In this document: positions 44,939 to 53,164 of the stretch, in pieces
How positions within the stretch are numbered: the first letter of the stretch is position 1
How the letters are laid out: every line of letters starts with the position of its first letter
NCBI RefSeq assembly: GCF_030817655.1
Contig: NZ_JAUSZM010000003.1
Coordinates: 124,001 to 188,000 of the forward strand
Length of the DNA: 64,000 bases
Source of the DNA: Streptomyces sp. V4I2
GTDB lineage: Bacteria; Actinomycetota; Actinomycetes; Streptomycetales; Streptomycetaceae
Direction of reading: 5' to 3'
Position numbers and translations under genes: made by a program
The notes under the pieces: model-generated
What the model saw: the letters and a program-made list of their open reading frames with translations, nothing else
Database searches by the model: none
What the model was told of the DNA's origin: nothing

Positions 44939-45376
44939 ATGCCGGCAACCACAAGGGCGTACGGGATCCCGCGCCGGGCGGCCACCGTGACCGCCGGCCT
45001 GTCCGCTCTCGTCCACGTCACCATGCTCACGCAGCACACCGGTGCTCTCGCCCTCGTCCTGCTGGTCCTGGCAATGGCCTGTCTGGGCTGTGCGGTCATG
45101 CTGCCGCGCTCGCCCGGGCGGCGGGAGTGGACGGTCATGGCCGTGCTCGGCGCCACTATGGTGATCGCCCACCTCGCGTGGCCGTCGTCCCGGCCCATGG
45201 CCGATCACATGAACGACATCCACGGGCAGGGCGGTGGCGACACCGCTATGCACCTCGCCCTCGTCCTGGCCGCCGCCGAGACGCTCCTCGCGCTGATCGG
45301 ACTGCTCGTCCCGGTGCGGGCACGCTACGCAAGCCGCACGCGGGCGGGACACCTCACGCAAGAGCCGATCCACTGA
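44939..45376 (+). CDS. small four-helix membrane protein
   Basis: 145 residues starting 4 bp after the oxidase stop. Four hydrophobic segments (AATVTAGLSALVHVTML, ALALVLLVLAMACLGCAVML, WTVMAVLGATMVIAHLAW, MHLALVLAAAETLLALIGLLV) and a His/Met-containing loop (MADHMNDIHGQGGGDTAMH). The loop could bind copper, which would fit supply to the adjacent oxidase; this is inference. Not recognised as a known copper chaperone. Confidence 0.65.
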   Translation: MPATTRAYGIPRRAATVTAGLSALVHVTMLTQHTGALALVLLVLAMACLGCAVMLPRSPGRREWTVMAVLGATMVIAHLAWPSSRPMADHMNDIHGQGGGDTAMHLALVLAAAETLLALIGLLVPVRARYASRTRAGHLTQEPIH

Positions 45377-45429
45377 ACCCCGCGGCCCGGGTACCACCCC
45401 GGGCCGCCCCACACCCGGAAGGTGCGGTC

Positions 45430-46911
45430 ATGCCGAATCTGGCGCACAACGTCGTGCTCGCCGCCGAGCGACACCCCCACCGCCCAGCCCTGCGGCTGGG
45501 CGACCGGACCTGGACCTACCGCGAGCTGGACGTCATGTCCGCCCGCGTCGCAGCGGCACTCACCGCCGACGGGCTGCGCCCCGGCGACCGTGTGGGCCTG
45601 ATGCTGCCGAACGTGCCTTCCTTCGTTGTCCTCTATTACGGAATCCTGCGGGCCGGTGGTGTGGTCGTGTCGATCAACCCGCTGTTCAAGGCCCGTGAGG
45701 TGGAGTACTACCTCTCCGACTCCGGCGCCGGCCGCCTGTTCGCGGTGGACCAGGCCATGACGGAGGCCGAACCCGCCACGCGCGCCACGGGCACCCGGCT
45801 ACTCCGTGTCGACCCAACCGACCTCACCACGCTGATGGGAGCGCATGAACCGCTGCCCACGGTGTGCGACCGCAGCGGTGACGCGACGGCAGCCATCTTC
45901 TACACGTCAGGCACCACCGGCCGCCCCAAGGGTGCCGAGCTCACCCACGACAATCTCATCCGCAACGTCGACGTCGTCACCCATCTCTTCGACCTCACCG
46001 AGCAGGACGTGGTGCTGGGCGGCCTGCCGCTGTTTCACATCTTCGGTCAGGGCTGTGCGATGAACACCGCCCTCCAGCAGGGTGCGTGCCTCGTACTGAT
46101 CCCCCGCTTTGAACCGGCCTCCGTGCTGCGCGCCGTGGCCGAGCACGGGGTGACGGTCTTCGAAGGCGTCCCCACCATGTACGCGGCGCTTATGGCGGAG
46201 CCGGGCGAGGCGGACACCTCCTCCCTGCGGCTGTGCGTCTCCGGCGGAGCCTCGCTGCCCGTCCCTGTCCTGCACGGCTTCGAAAAGCGGTTCGAGTGCG
46301 TGGTTTTGGAAGGCTTCGGCATGTCCGAGTGCTCCCCGGTCGTCTCCTTCAACCACCTCGGCCGGCCCCGCAAGGCCGGCTCGATCGGCACACCGGTCGA
46401 AGGAGTCGAGGTACGCGTCCTCGCCCCCGACGGCACTCCGGTGCCCCGTGGCGAGACCGGTGAACTCGCCGTACGCGGCCACAACGTGATGAAGGGTTAC
46501 TGGAACCGCCCCGACGCCACGGCGGAGGCCGTCGTGGACGGCTGGCTGCGCACCGGCGACCTGGTGCGCGAGGACCAGGACGGCTACCTCTTCGTCGTCG
46601 ACCGCAAGAAGGACATGATCATCCGGGGCGGCTACAACGTCTATCCCCGCGAGATCGAGGAAGTCCTCTACGAACACGCCGACGTGCTGGAGGCGGCCGT
46701 CCTGGGCATCCCGCACGACACCCTGGGCGAGGACATCGCCGCCGCCGTCGTGCTCCGGCCCGGCGCCGAGCAACAGCCCGACGAACTCCGCCGGTTCGTC
46801 AAGGAGCGCGTGGCACCGTACAAGTACCCGCGCACCATCCTCTACCTGGACGTACTGCCCAAGGGCCCCAGCGGAAAGATCCTCAAACGGGAGATCGCGG
46901 TACCCCGCTGA
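45430..46911 (+). CDS. acyl-CoA synthetase (AMP-forming ligase)
   Basis: 493 residues behind GGAAGGTGCGG. ANL motifs: FYTSGTTGRPKGAELTH (P-loop), EGFGMSECSPVVSFN, DGWLRTGDLVREDQDGYLFVVDRKKDMIIRGGYNVYP, and GPSGKILKRE with the catalytic Lys. It activates a carboxylate to its CoA thioester, a likely last step for the acid derived from the oxidase aldehyde. No aldehyde dehydrogenase is seen in the island, so that step must be supplied elsewhere. Confidence 0.9.
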   Translation: MPNLAHNVVLAAERHPHRPALRLGDRTWTYRELDVMSARVAAALTADGLRPGDRVGLMLPNVPSFVVLYYGILRAGGVVVSINPLFKAREVEYYLSDSGAGRLFAVDQAMTEAEPATRATGTRLLRVDPTDLTTLMGAHEPLPTVCDRSGDATAAIFYTSGTTGRPKGAELTHDNLIRNVDVVTHLFDLTEQDVVLGGLPLFHIFGQGCAMNTALQQGACLVLIPRFEPASVLRAVAEHGVTVFEGVPTMYAALMAEPGEADTSSLRLCVSGGASLPVPVLHGFEKRFECVVLEGFGMSECSPVVSFNHLGRPRKAGSIGTPVEGVEVRVLAPDGTPVPRGETGELAVRGHNVMKGYWNRPDATAEAVVDGWLRTGDLVREDQDGYLFVVDRKKDMIIRGGYNVYPREIEEVLYEHADVLEAAVLGIPHDTLGEDIAAAVVLRPGAEQQPDELRRFVKERVAPYKYPRTILYLDVLPKGPSGKILKREIAVPR

Positions 46912-47145
46912 CGTCGCCTCACCCGGTGTCCCCGGCGAAGAGCGCCCTCAGATCGATCCTGCCCGCTGGAGCTTCGAGTCGTGGGGCACCTCGAGGATCT
47001 CGCTGTTGGTGACCTGCACTGCGGCCGAATCCCTTCGTTGAGCCGCGGGCGCACCGCAGACTGATCACTCTCGCCGACCGGGGCTAGTACGCATGCCGCT
47101 GTTCTTGCCAGCCCTTTGAGCTGCTGCTTTAAGGACGTGGACTTC

Positions 47146-47568
47146 TCAGAGGGCCCGGTTCGGATGCGGTTGGGTCGGCAGCACTCGAACGGGGGAGGTG
47201 GGCTGTGACAATGCACCGCGCAGTTGTCGGTTCTCCACGGTCAGTTGATTGACAGCGCGTACCAGGTGAGCGACGTCGGTCCGCAGCTGGGACAGCTCCC
47301 TTGTGTCCTTGGCTCGGAGCTCCTTGAGTTTGACGATCTGTTGGCGCAGACGGACCTCAGAGTCCGGTGTCTGTCCGTGCGCCCTGACCTGCGCGTAGAA
47401 GGCGTTCTTGAGGTCCGGGTGACGCTGGGTGAGCGCGTTGCGGGGCACGCCGGCTTCCTGGGCCAGGGCGACGATCGTCAGCGCACCGTTGGAGTGCTGC
47501 GCCTTCCCCTGCAGGATGCGGTCCATGGCCGCGCGGATCCGGTCGCGTTCGTCGGGCGCAGGGCTCAT
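47146..47568 (-). CDS. TnpC-like (DUF6262-type) small protein
   Basis: 140 residues. N-terminal HTH-like part (ALTIVALAQEAGVPRNALTQRHPDLKNAFYAQV), then a coiled coil (LRQQIVKLKELRAKDTRELSQLRTDVAHLVRAVNQLTVENRQLR). Same form as the accessory TnpC proteins of Tn554-like elements, which orient or stimulate recombination. Confidence 0.75.
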   Translation of the reverse strand: MSPAPDERDRIRAAMDRILQGKAQHSNGALTIVALAQEAGVPRNALTQRHPDLKNAFYAQVRAHGQTPDSEVRLRQQIVKLKELRAKDTRELSQLRTDVAHLVRAVNQLTVENRQLRGALSQPTSPVRVLPTQPHPNRAL

Positions 47569-49670
47569 GCGGTGCCGTCCTGGAGGCTGATGCGGGTGCG
47601 GTGGTGGGTATCGGCGAGGTCGCGCAGGCGGGCGGCGTTGTCACGCAGGCGCTCGCCCAGCGGACCGGGGACGTGGCCTGCCTGCTGCTCAAGCGCGGTG
47701 GCGCGGAGGCGGAGACCGGTGGCGTGCTGATCGGTGCGGGCGATGTTCGCGCAGGCGGGGACGCACTGGTCGAGGCTGGGGGCGTCCTTGAGGCCGCGAT
47801 GGCACAGAGCCTTGTCGCGCTTGTAGACGCACATCAGCAGCGTGCGGGGATTGTCGTAGACGGCCAGGTGAGGGTTGGCGAGGATCTGACGGGCCTGCCG
47901 GGCGGTGATGACGGTGCCGGTGTACTGGGGCGCGGTGGCGGCGGCCTTGATGGCCCGGCGGGCGGCGGGCCCGGAGATGCCGAGGCCGTCCTCGAGAGCG
48001 GCGTTCAGGTCGGCGACAGTGTCGATGGTGGCACGGGCCGTCTCGACGTCGAGGAGGTCGTGGATGCCGTCCCGGCTGCGCGCGGCATATCCGGCCGCTA
48101 CGGAAGTCCGCAGATGGCCGTACTGAATCGCGAGCGCGACCAGGCCCCCGGGACGGCGGGCGATGTGCCAGGCCAGGCTCCTGCGGAACCGCTCGGTTCC
48201 GATCCTGCCGTGCGGATCCGGCGGGATGACCTCGTGGGCCAGCCCGCGAGTGGCTGCCTCGTGGTTGGCCCAGGTGATGAAGTCCTCCACTCGGGTGCCC
48301 AGGGTGTGCACGGTGAGGGAGCCGGTGCCGGCCCGGGTGCCACGCAGGTCGTGGGCGTGGTGGTCAAACAGCAGCTGCCCTGGGGGAACCATGCGTTCCA
48401 GGACCCGGATCGCGTTCACGACGGGGGCGATGGCCACCCAGGGAGCATCGCGGACTTCGCCCTCGGAGCGGTGGTTGCCATCTTCGTCGCGGGCGGTCTT
48501 GTACACGGTGCTGGTGATCAGGTGCCGCCCTGTGCGCCCCGCATTGTCCGGCTGTGGGTCGGGGCAGCATCCGCTGCGCAGTCCGGCCGCCTCGCCGGGC
48601 CGCATCCCGGTCAGGTAGGCGATGACGATGAAGCAGGCCGTGCCCAACTGGCGCATCAGGAAGCCTGCTTCGGTGTAGTCGAGGGCCTCTCTCCAGGGGG
48701 TGGCGCCGAGTGTGCCGGTGACCGGCACCCGGAGCGGGCAGGGGCCTGGCCGGTCCAGGGCGGCCTGCCGCCAGCCGTGATCACGGGTGGTGCTGTAGAC
48801 CTGGCTCAGAGAGGCGCCGGTGAGCGCGGCGATATAGGCGCCGGCGATCGTGGTTCTGCCCAGCCACTGTGTGGTCGGAATCGGCAGGTGGCCGGCGTCG
48901 GTGCGGTCTATGAAGGCCCGAAGGGCGGCTCGTGAGGCGGGTGTGGCGATGTTGGCGGCAGCCTGCGCATGCAGCCGGTTGCGTTCGGTCCACGCGGACA
49001 GGATGTCGTCGCTGAACTCGTCGACCGTGCGGATCGCCCACACGAGCAGGGGGCCCATGGTCTGTTCGGCGATCGCTTCGGCGGAGTTCTCGCCGCCCGG
49101 CGTCGCCGGGGGCAGGTAGTCGTCCACCCCCTCGGTCTCCCAGGGCGGGCGGCCGATTCCGCTGGGACGGGCACTGAGCTGGTCGAAGACCCACAGCCGG
49201 GTCAGCGACGACAGCACGCTGTGCACCGTGATGCGGGCCGTCCCGCTGTCGCGCACATGACGGCCGTACTCACTCAGTACCTGGGTGGTGCAGTCGCTCA
49301 GTGTGGTGATGCCCCGGTCGGTGAGCCACACGGCGAGCCGGCACCAGGTCCCGATCGTCTGGCAGAGCGCCTTGGGTGCCTGGCGTGAGCGCCAGGTGGG
49401 ATGGCGCTCCCGCAGGAACACGGCGGGCAATTCACCGTTGATCAAGGTCCAGGCGGCCAGCCGCATCTCCTCCCGGAACGTGGCGGGGAATGTCGGCCAG
49501 TGGATGGTGCTGTGGGTGACGCCCGGGTTGGCGTTCATGGGGAGCAGCGGCCAGGCCGGCGCCGCGTAGCGCGCGATGGGACCGGTGTAGCCGCCAGCGA
49601 TCCGGTGAGCGGGGATAACGGGGGTGTCGGGTCCGGGAAGGGCACGGACGGGGGCTGGGGTGGCCGTCAC
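47565..49670 (-). CDS. large tyrosine recombinase (third of the trio)
   Basis: 701 residues. The catalytic half shows AYLTGMRPGEAAGLRSGC (Arg), RFRRSLAWHIARRPGG and AIQYGHLRTSVAAGYAARSR, with a Tyr near the end. The second Arg box is recognisable though shifted. A Cys-containing C-terminal tail (CVYKRDKALCHRGL, LDQCVPACANIARTDQHA) may bind zinc. It overlaps both neighbours by ATGA. Confidence 0.78.
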   Translation of the reverse strand: MTATPAPVRALPGPDTPVIPAHRIAGGYTGPIARYAAPAWPLLPMNANPGVTHSTIHWPTFPATFREEMRLAAWTLINGELPAVFLRERHPTWRSRQAPKALCQTIGTWCRLAVWLTDRGITTLSDCTTQVLSEYGRHVRDSGTARITVHSVLSSLTRLWVFDQLSARPSGIGRPPWETEGVDDYLPPATPGGENSAEAIAEQTMGPLLVWAIRTVDEFSDDILSAWTERNRLHAQAAANIATPASRAALRAFIDRTDAGHLPIPTTQWLGRTTIAGAYIAALTGASLSQVYSTTRDHGWRQAALDRPGPCPLRVPVTGTLGATPWREALDYTEAGFLMRQLGTACFIVIAYLTGMRPGEAAGLRSGCCPDPQPDNAGRTGRHLITSTVYKTARDEDGNHRSEGEVRDAPWVAIAPVVNAIRVLERMVPPGQLLFDHHAHDLRGTRAGTGSLTVHTLGTRVEDFITWANHEAATRGLAHEVIPPDPHGRIGTERFRRSLAWHIARRPGGLVALAIQYGHLRTSVAAGYAARSRDGIHDLLDVETARATIDTVADLNAALEDGLGISGPAARRAIKAAATAPQYTGTVITARQARQILANPHLAVYDNPRTLLMCVYKRDKALCHRGLKDAPSLDQCVPACANIARTDQHATGLRLRATALEQQAGHVPGPLGERLRDNAARLRDLADTHHRTRISLQDGTA

Positions 49671-51421
49671 GGGGCGAGGTCTCCGTTGAGCAGCAGGGCG
49701 ATGAGGTCGCGGTCGGTGTCGGTCACATCAGCCAGGGCGCGGGTCCACACCGCGGTGCCGAGCTGGCCCTTGAGGTGGTCCAGGCGAGCGTGCCCGTCCT
49801 CCCACTGGCGTTGCCACTGGCCCGGTTCCAGGGCGCTGCGCAGGTTATCGAGCGCGTGATGCAGGTGAGCCAGGCGGCTGTGGTGGGCGGGGTGGATCCG
49901 GGCGTTGGGGCAGGCCAGGCACATCAGGAACGAGGCCCCGCAGCTGCCGCCGGGCCCGGGATAGGGGCTGTTGTCGTAGTCATGGCAGTCGGCGGTGGCG
50001 GTTGGCTGGTCGGCCGGATCGGCCCCCTCGCGCAGTTCGGCGGCGAGCACGGCAGCGTGGGCTTGGGACACGACGGCTTCGGCTGCCTCGGCGATGACCG
50101 GAATCGCTCTCCGACGGACCTGGGGATCAGTCAGCGCGTAGACGCGGTCGTGGGTGGCCTGGCTGTTCTGTCCGGGCGCGCGCCGGTGCAGGGTGTTCAC
50201 CGTCCGCCTCCCCCTGCGGAACGGCGAAGACGAGAAGCCCTGCTGGGTCGCCCACTCCTTGGCCGTACGGCCGGAGATGCCGAACCCGAACACCCCGATA
50301 CCCGACTCCTTGCCGCCCTCGTCGCGCGGGTCCTCCAGGGGAGCCCTGGCGGAGCGCCAGATCAAGAAGCGGTCCGTCCCGGGGCTCAGCGCGTGCACGA
50401 CCGCGCGGGCGAATACGGTGGCCTCCAGCGCCTGTGTGATGAGCCGTCCGGGGGAGGAGGCACCGTCGTCGGTGAGGTTGCGGGTCTCGAAGTACCGTCC
50501 GGCGCCTCGCTTGTGCTTCTCCAGCTCGACTCGGTAGATCCGCAGGCCGTCGCTGCCGGCGTCCGGGGACGCTTGCGGCACCTTCAACCGGTTGATCACC
50601 GACAGGTTCCAGCCGAGCTCGGCCAGCAGCAGCACCCCCAGCGCGACCGTTTCCATCCGGGTCAAGAACAGCCGCTGCCAGGTGTGTTCGGGCCGCTCCC
50701 CGCCCAGCACCCGCGCATAGCGGGCGAGCACCCGGCCACGCTGGCGACGCACCCTGGTGTCGTGGGGCGCCTCACCGGTCCGGGCCAGACAGTCCAGAGC
50801 CTCACCCAGCAGCCATGTCTCGCTGCCGCGAGCGAACGTTCCCGACCGCCATTGGGCGAGGTGGCGGGCGTTGCCTGTGATCCGCAGATGCGCGGCACGG
50901 AACATGCGCCGCGCCGTGGTGACGAGTGCGTCGAACTCGGCCTCCTGGAAGGACGCTTCCTTAGCCGTGGGCTGCAGGACGCGGCGGGCGAGCGCTTCCC
51001 GTGCCGCAGCGGACAGCCGCGGGTCGTCCAGCAGCAGCCCCCGCACGGTGGTGAGCTGCCGGTAGCCGAACCGGGTGTTCTGGCGGCTGAGCCTCCACTG
51101 CTGCCACACCCCCGCGGTCAGCTGGTCGAGGTCGGCAACCGGTGCGTCCAGCGTGGCCAGGTACGCGGCAAACGCCTGCAAGGGCAGCCAGAAGTACCTG
51201 CTGCTGTGGTGGGAGGTCCACCGGCTCGGCACGCACCGCGCGGCGAACAGGCGGGCCAGCGACCGGCGCAAGGCATCCTCGACCGGCAGAGTACCGAAGT
51301 CGTAGACCGCGACGGCTCCCGCTCGGTCTCGGTGCTCGACGACGAGGCCGTCGTCCATCAGAACCGGTGGTCTGCGCACTGGCGTTGTCGGCAAAGGCGC
51401 CGTACGCCCGCGCCGGTTCAT
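49667..51421 (-). CDS. tyrosine-recombinase-like protein (second of the trio), degenerate
   Basis: 584 residues. Overall integrase-like domain order, but the first Arg box is lost (LLAELGWNLSVINRLKVP) and the His-x-x-Arg box is altered (LHRRAPGQNSQATHDRVYAL). A Cys cluster CHDYDNSPYPGPGGSCGASFLMCLACPNARIHP near the C-terminus is a likely zinc site. Probably structural in a heteromeric recombination complex. Confidence 0.72.
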   Translation of the reverse strand: MNRRGRTAPLPTTPVRRPPVLMDDGLVVEHRDRAGAVAVYDFGTLPVEDALRRSLARLFAARCVPSRWTSHHSSRYFWLPLQAFAAYLATLDAPVADLDQLTAGVWQQWRLSRQNTRFGYRQLTTVRGLLLDDPRLSAAAREALARRVLQPTAKEASFQEAEFDALVTTARRMFRAAHLRITGNARHLAQWRSGTFARGSETWLLGEALDCLARTGEAPHDTRVRRQRGRVLARYARVLGGERPEHTWQRLFLTRMETVALGVLLLAELGWNLSVINRLKVPQASPDAGSDGLRIYRVELEKHKRGAGRYFETRNLTDDGASSPGRLITQALEATVFARAVVHALSPGTDRFLIWRSARAPLEDPRDEGGKESGIGVFGFGISGRTAKEWATQQGFSSSPFRRGRRTVNTLHRRAPGQNSQATHDRVYALTDPQVRRRAIPVIAEAAEAVVSQAHAAVLAAELREGADPADQPTATADCHDYDNSPYPGPGGSCGASFLMCLACPNARIHPAHHSRLAHLHHALDNLRSALEPGQWQRQWEDGHARLDHLKGQLGTAVWTRALADVTDTDRDLIALLLNGDLAP

Positions 51422-52995
51422 CCTGTCGTCCGCGGGGTGACCTGCAGCTTGGCGTCGATGTCCTGGATGCCCTCGGCCTCCCGTGCCAGACGCGCGAACA
51501 CCTCATCCATCCCCTCTGCCGGCCGTTCCCCTTCGCCGAACGGGGGCGCGGTGGTCAGCAGCGACCGCAGCTGAAGGTCGGCGACCGGGGCCAGATACCG
51601 CTCGCGGGTCGTCTCAAGGAACGCATGACCCAACAGGTCCTGCACCATCCGCCACGGATCCCCGTACAGCAGCCGGTAGTCCCGCCGCTCCTCCGGGCTC
51701 AGACCGAACCGCCGGTCCAACAAGTGGTGCAGGATCACCAGCATGTAGAGGGCGAAGCTGTGCCGGCAGGAATGCGGCGTCGCATACGGCGCCCGGCTGC
51801 GATGCGGGTCCAGCCGATGCTCCGGCTCCGGATCCAGCACCGCCCGGCACCGCCGGTTCGCCGCCGTGAAGACGTTGTTCCACGAATGCGGCTGGAACGG
51901 CAGACCCATCTCATTCAGCCACAGCCACAACGGCTCCGGTCCCTCCGGGCCTTCGGTGTACCACGTCATCCGTTCGTCTGCGGTCGCCTCCGTCAGCGCG
52001 ACGCGGCCCGTGACGCCTTGGCGGTCGCACCAGTACACCGTCGGCTTCGGTCCCCGGCTCACCCGGGTGACCAGCCGCATGCCCGGCACGCCGTCGTACC
52101 GGCCCCGCGCCTGGGCCTTGCGGATTGCCTCGGCGCGCGAGGAGTCGATGTAGTTCTCGATATCGCCCACCACATGAGCCTCGACGTAGTAGGTACGCGC
52201 CTTCTTGGAACGCGTGACCGCCGCCGCGAGGCGTCCCGTGTAGTAACGGCCGCCCTCCAGACGCAGTGACGGCACCTCGAACGTCAACAGGGAGGCGCCC
52301 TCCAACCGCCGCACCCCCGACGAGGTCAACAGGTGCACGAAGGCGACGTTGCGGTCCTCCAGGCGACCCACCCAGCCCGGCGCGGGAAGACCGTCAGTGC
52401 CGTAACCGCGCAGCCCAATGTCCACCCAGAGCCGGAACGTCCGGGGTGTCAGCCAGTGAACGTTGCTGCCCCGGGCGTCCTTCGCCTTCCCGTCCGGCAC
52501 TTCGACGATCTGCCCACGCCGACCGACCACGCGATGCATCGGCACCGGGTTGCGCGGCAGGAACTCGTTCCCCGGCTTCGTCGCCCACGTGTACAGGTTC
52601 ATCAGCGCAGCCAGTTCGCGATTCCACTTGTTCCCACCCACCCGCACCGGGTTCTCGGGCGCCGTCTGCCGCCAGAACTGGAAGTCGTCAACATCCGTCT
52701 CGACCGCCTGCGTCCAGACCTTTCCGCGCTGCCACAGAAAGTTGAGGAACAGGCAGAGGTCCGTGATGTAGTTCCGCTTCGTCTCTTTTGTGTATCCCCG
52801 GAAGGGGCTACTGCGCGTGTACAGGCTGACGAGCTCGTCGATGTGGTAGTCCGGCGCCAGCAAAATCGGGTCGCCGGGTCGGATGCCTGTTGACGCTTCG
52901 CGCTCCGCCAGATCAGTCCACCCTGCCAGAACAGGTGCCTGCGGTGGGGCGATCGGCGCCAGCTTGGGAACCCAGAAGACACGCCACTTGCTCAT
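51418..52995 (-). CDS. tyrosine recombinase (first of the trio)
   Basis: 525 residues. Complete catalytic set: LLTSSGVRRLEGASLLTFEV, TPHSCRHSFALYMLV (His-x-x-Arg) and DLLGHAFLETTRERYLAPV (His, Tyr). An N-terminal core-binding domain is present (YTKETKRNYITDLCLFLNFLWQRG). Expected to be the active strand-exchange enzyme of the module. Confidence 0.88.
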   Translation of the reverse strand: MSKWRVFWVPKLAPIAPPQAPVLAGWTDLAEREASTGIRPGDPILLAPDYHIDELVSLYTRSSPFRGYTKETKRNYITDLCLFLNFLWQRGKVWTQAVETDVDDFQFWRQTAPENPVRVGGNKWNRELAALMNLYTWATKPGNEFLPRNPVPMHRVVGRRGQIVEVPDGKAKDARGSNVHWLTPRTFRLWVDIGLRGYGTDGLPAPGWVGRLEDRNVAFVHLLTSSGVRRLEGASLLTFEVPSLRLEGGRYYTGRLAAAVTRSKKARTYYVEAHVVGDIENYIDSSRAEAIRKAQARGRYDGVPGMRLVTRVSRGPKPTVYWCDRQGVTGRVALTEATADERMTWYTEGPEGPEPLWLWLNEMGLPFQPHSWNNVFTAANRRCRAVLDPEPEHRLDPHRSRAPYATPHSCRHSFALYMLVILHHLLDRRFGLSPEERRDYRLLYGDPWRMVQDLLGHAFLETTRERYLAPVADLQLRSLLTTAPPFGEGERPAEGMDEVFARLAREAEGIQDIDAKLQVTPRTTG

Positions 52996-53164
52996 TCCGC
53001 CACCCTGTCAGATCGGCTTCAACACGCCGATTCAATAGGGATGCAGTGCCACTTCCAGCACTTTCCACAGGTCAACGGCGCCCCACACGCTTCAGAGTGG
53101 CAGAACACGACGGACACGACTCAAAACGTCCGGGCGACCCTCGATTGCAGAAGTTCCTGACAGC

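Larger units (their letters stand above)
47146..52995 (-). mobile_element. recombinase-in-trio type module (three tyrosine-recombinase-like genes plus TnpC-like gene)
   Basis: Four genes read 52995 to 47146, each overlapping the next by 4 bp. The layout is that of RIT/Tn554-type elements. Termini are not settled: a weak inverted motif GAGTCGTG occurs at about 46977 and 53120 (CACGACTC). The coordinates given cover the genes only. No passenger gene was recognised. Confidence 0.65.

Noticed and set aside
47601..51574. Long plus-strand frames of 444 and 599 residues
   Set aside because: Antisense of the coupled recombinase genes whose catalytic motifs and ATGA overlaps are clear.
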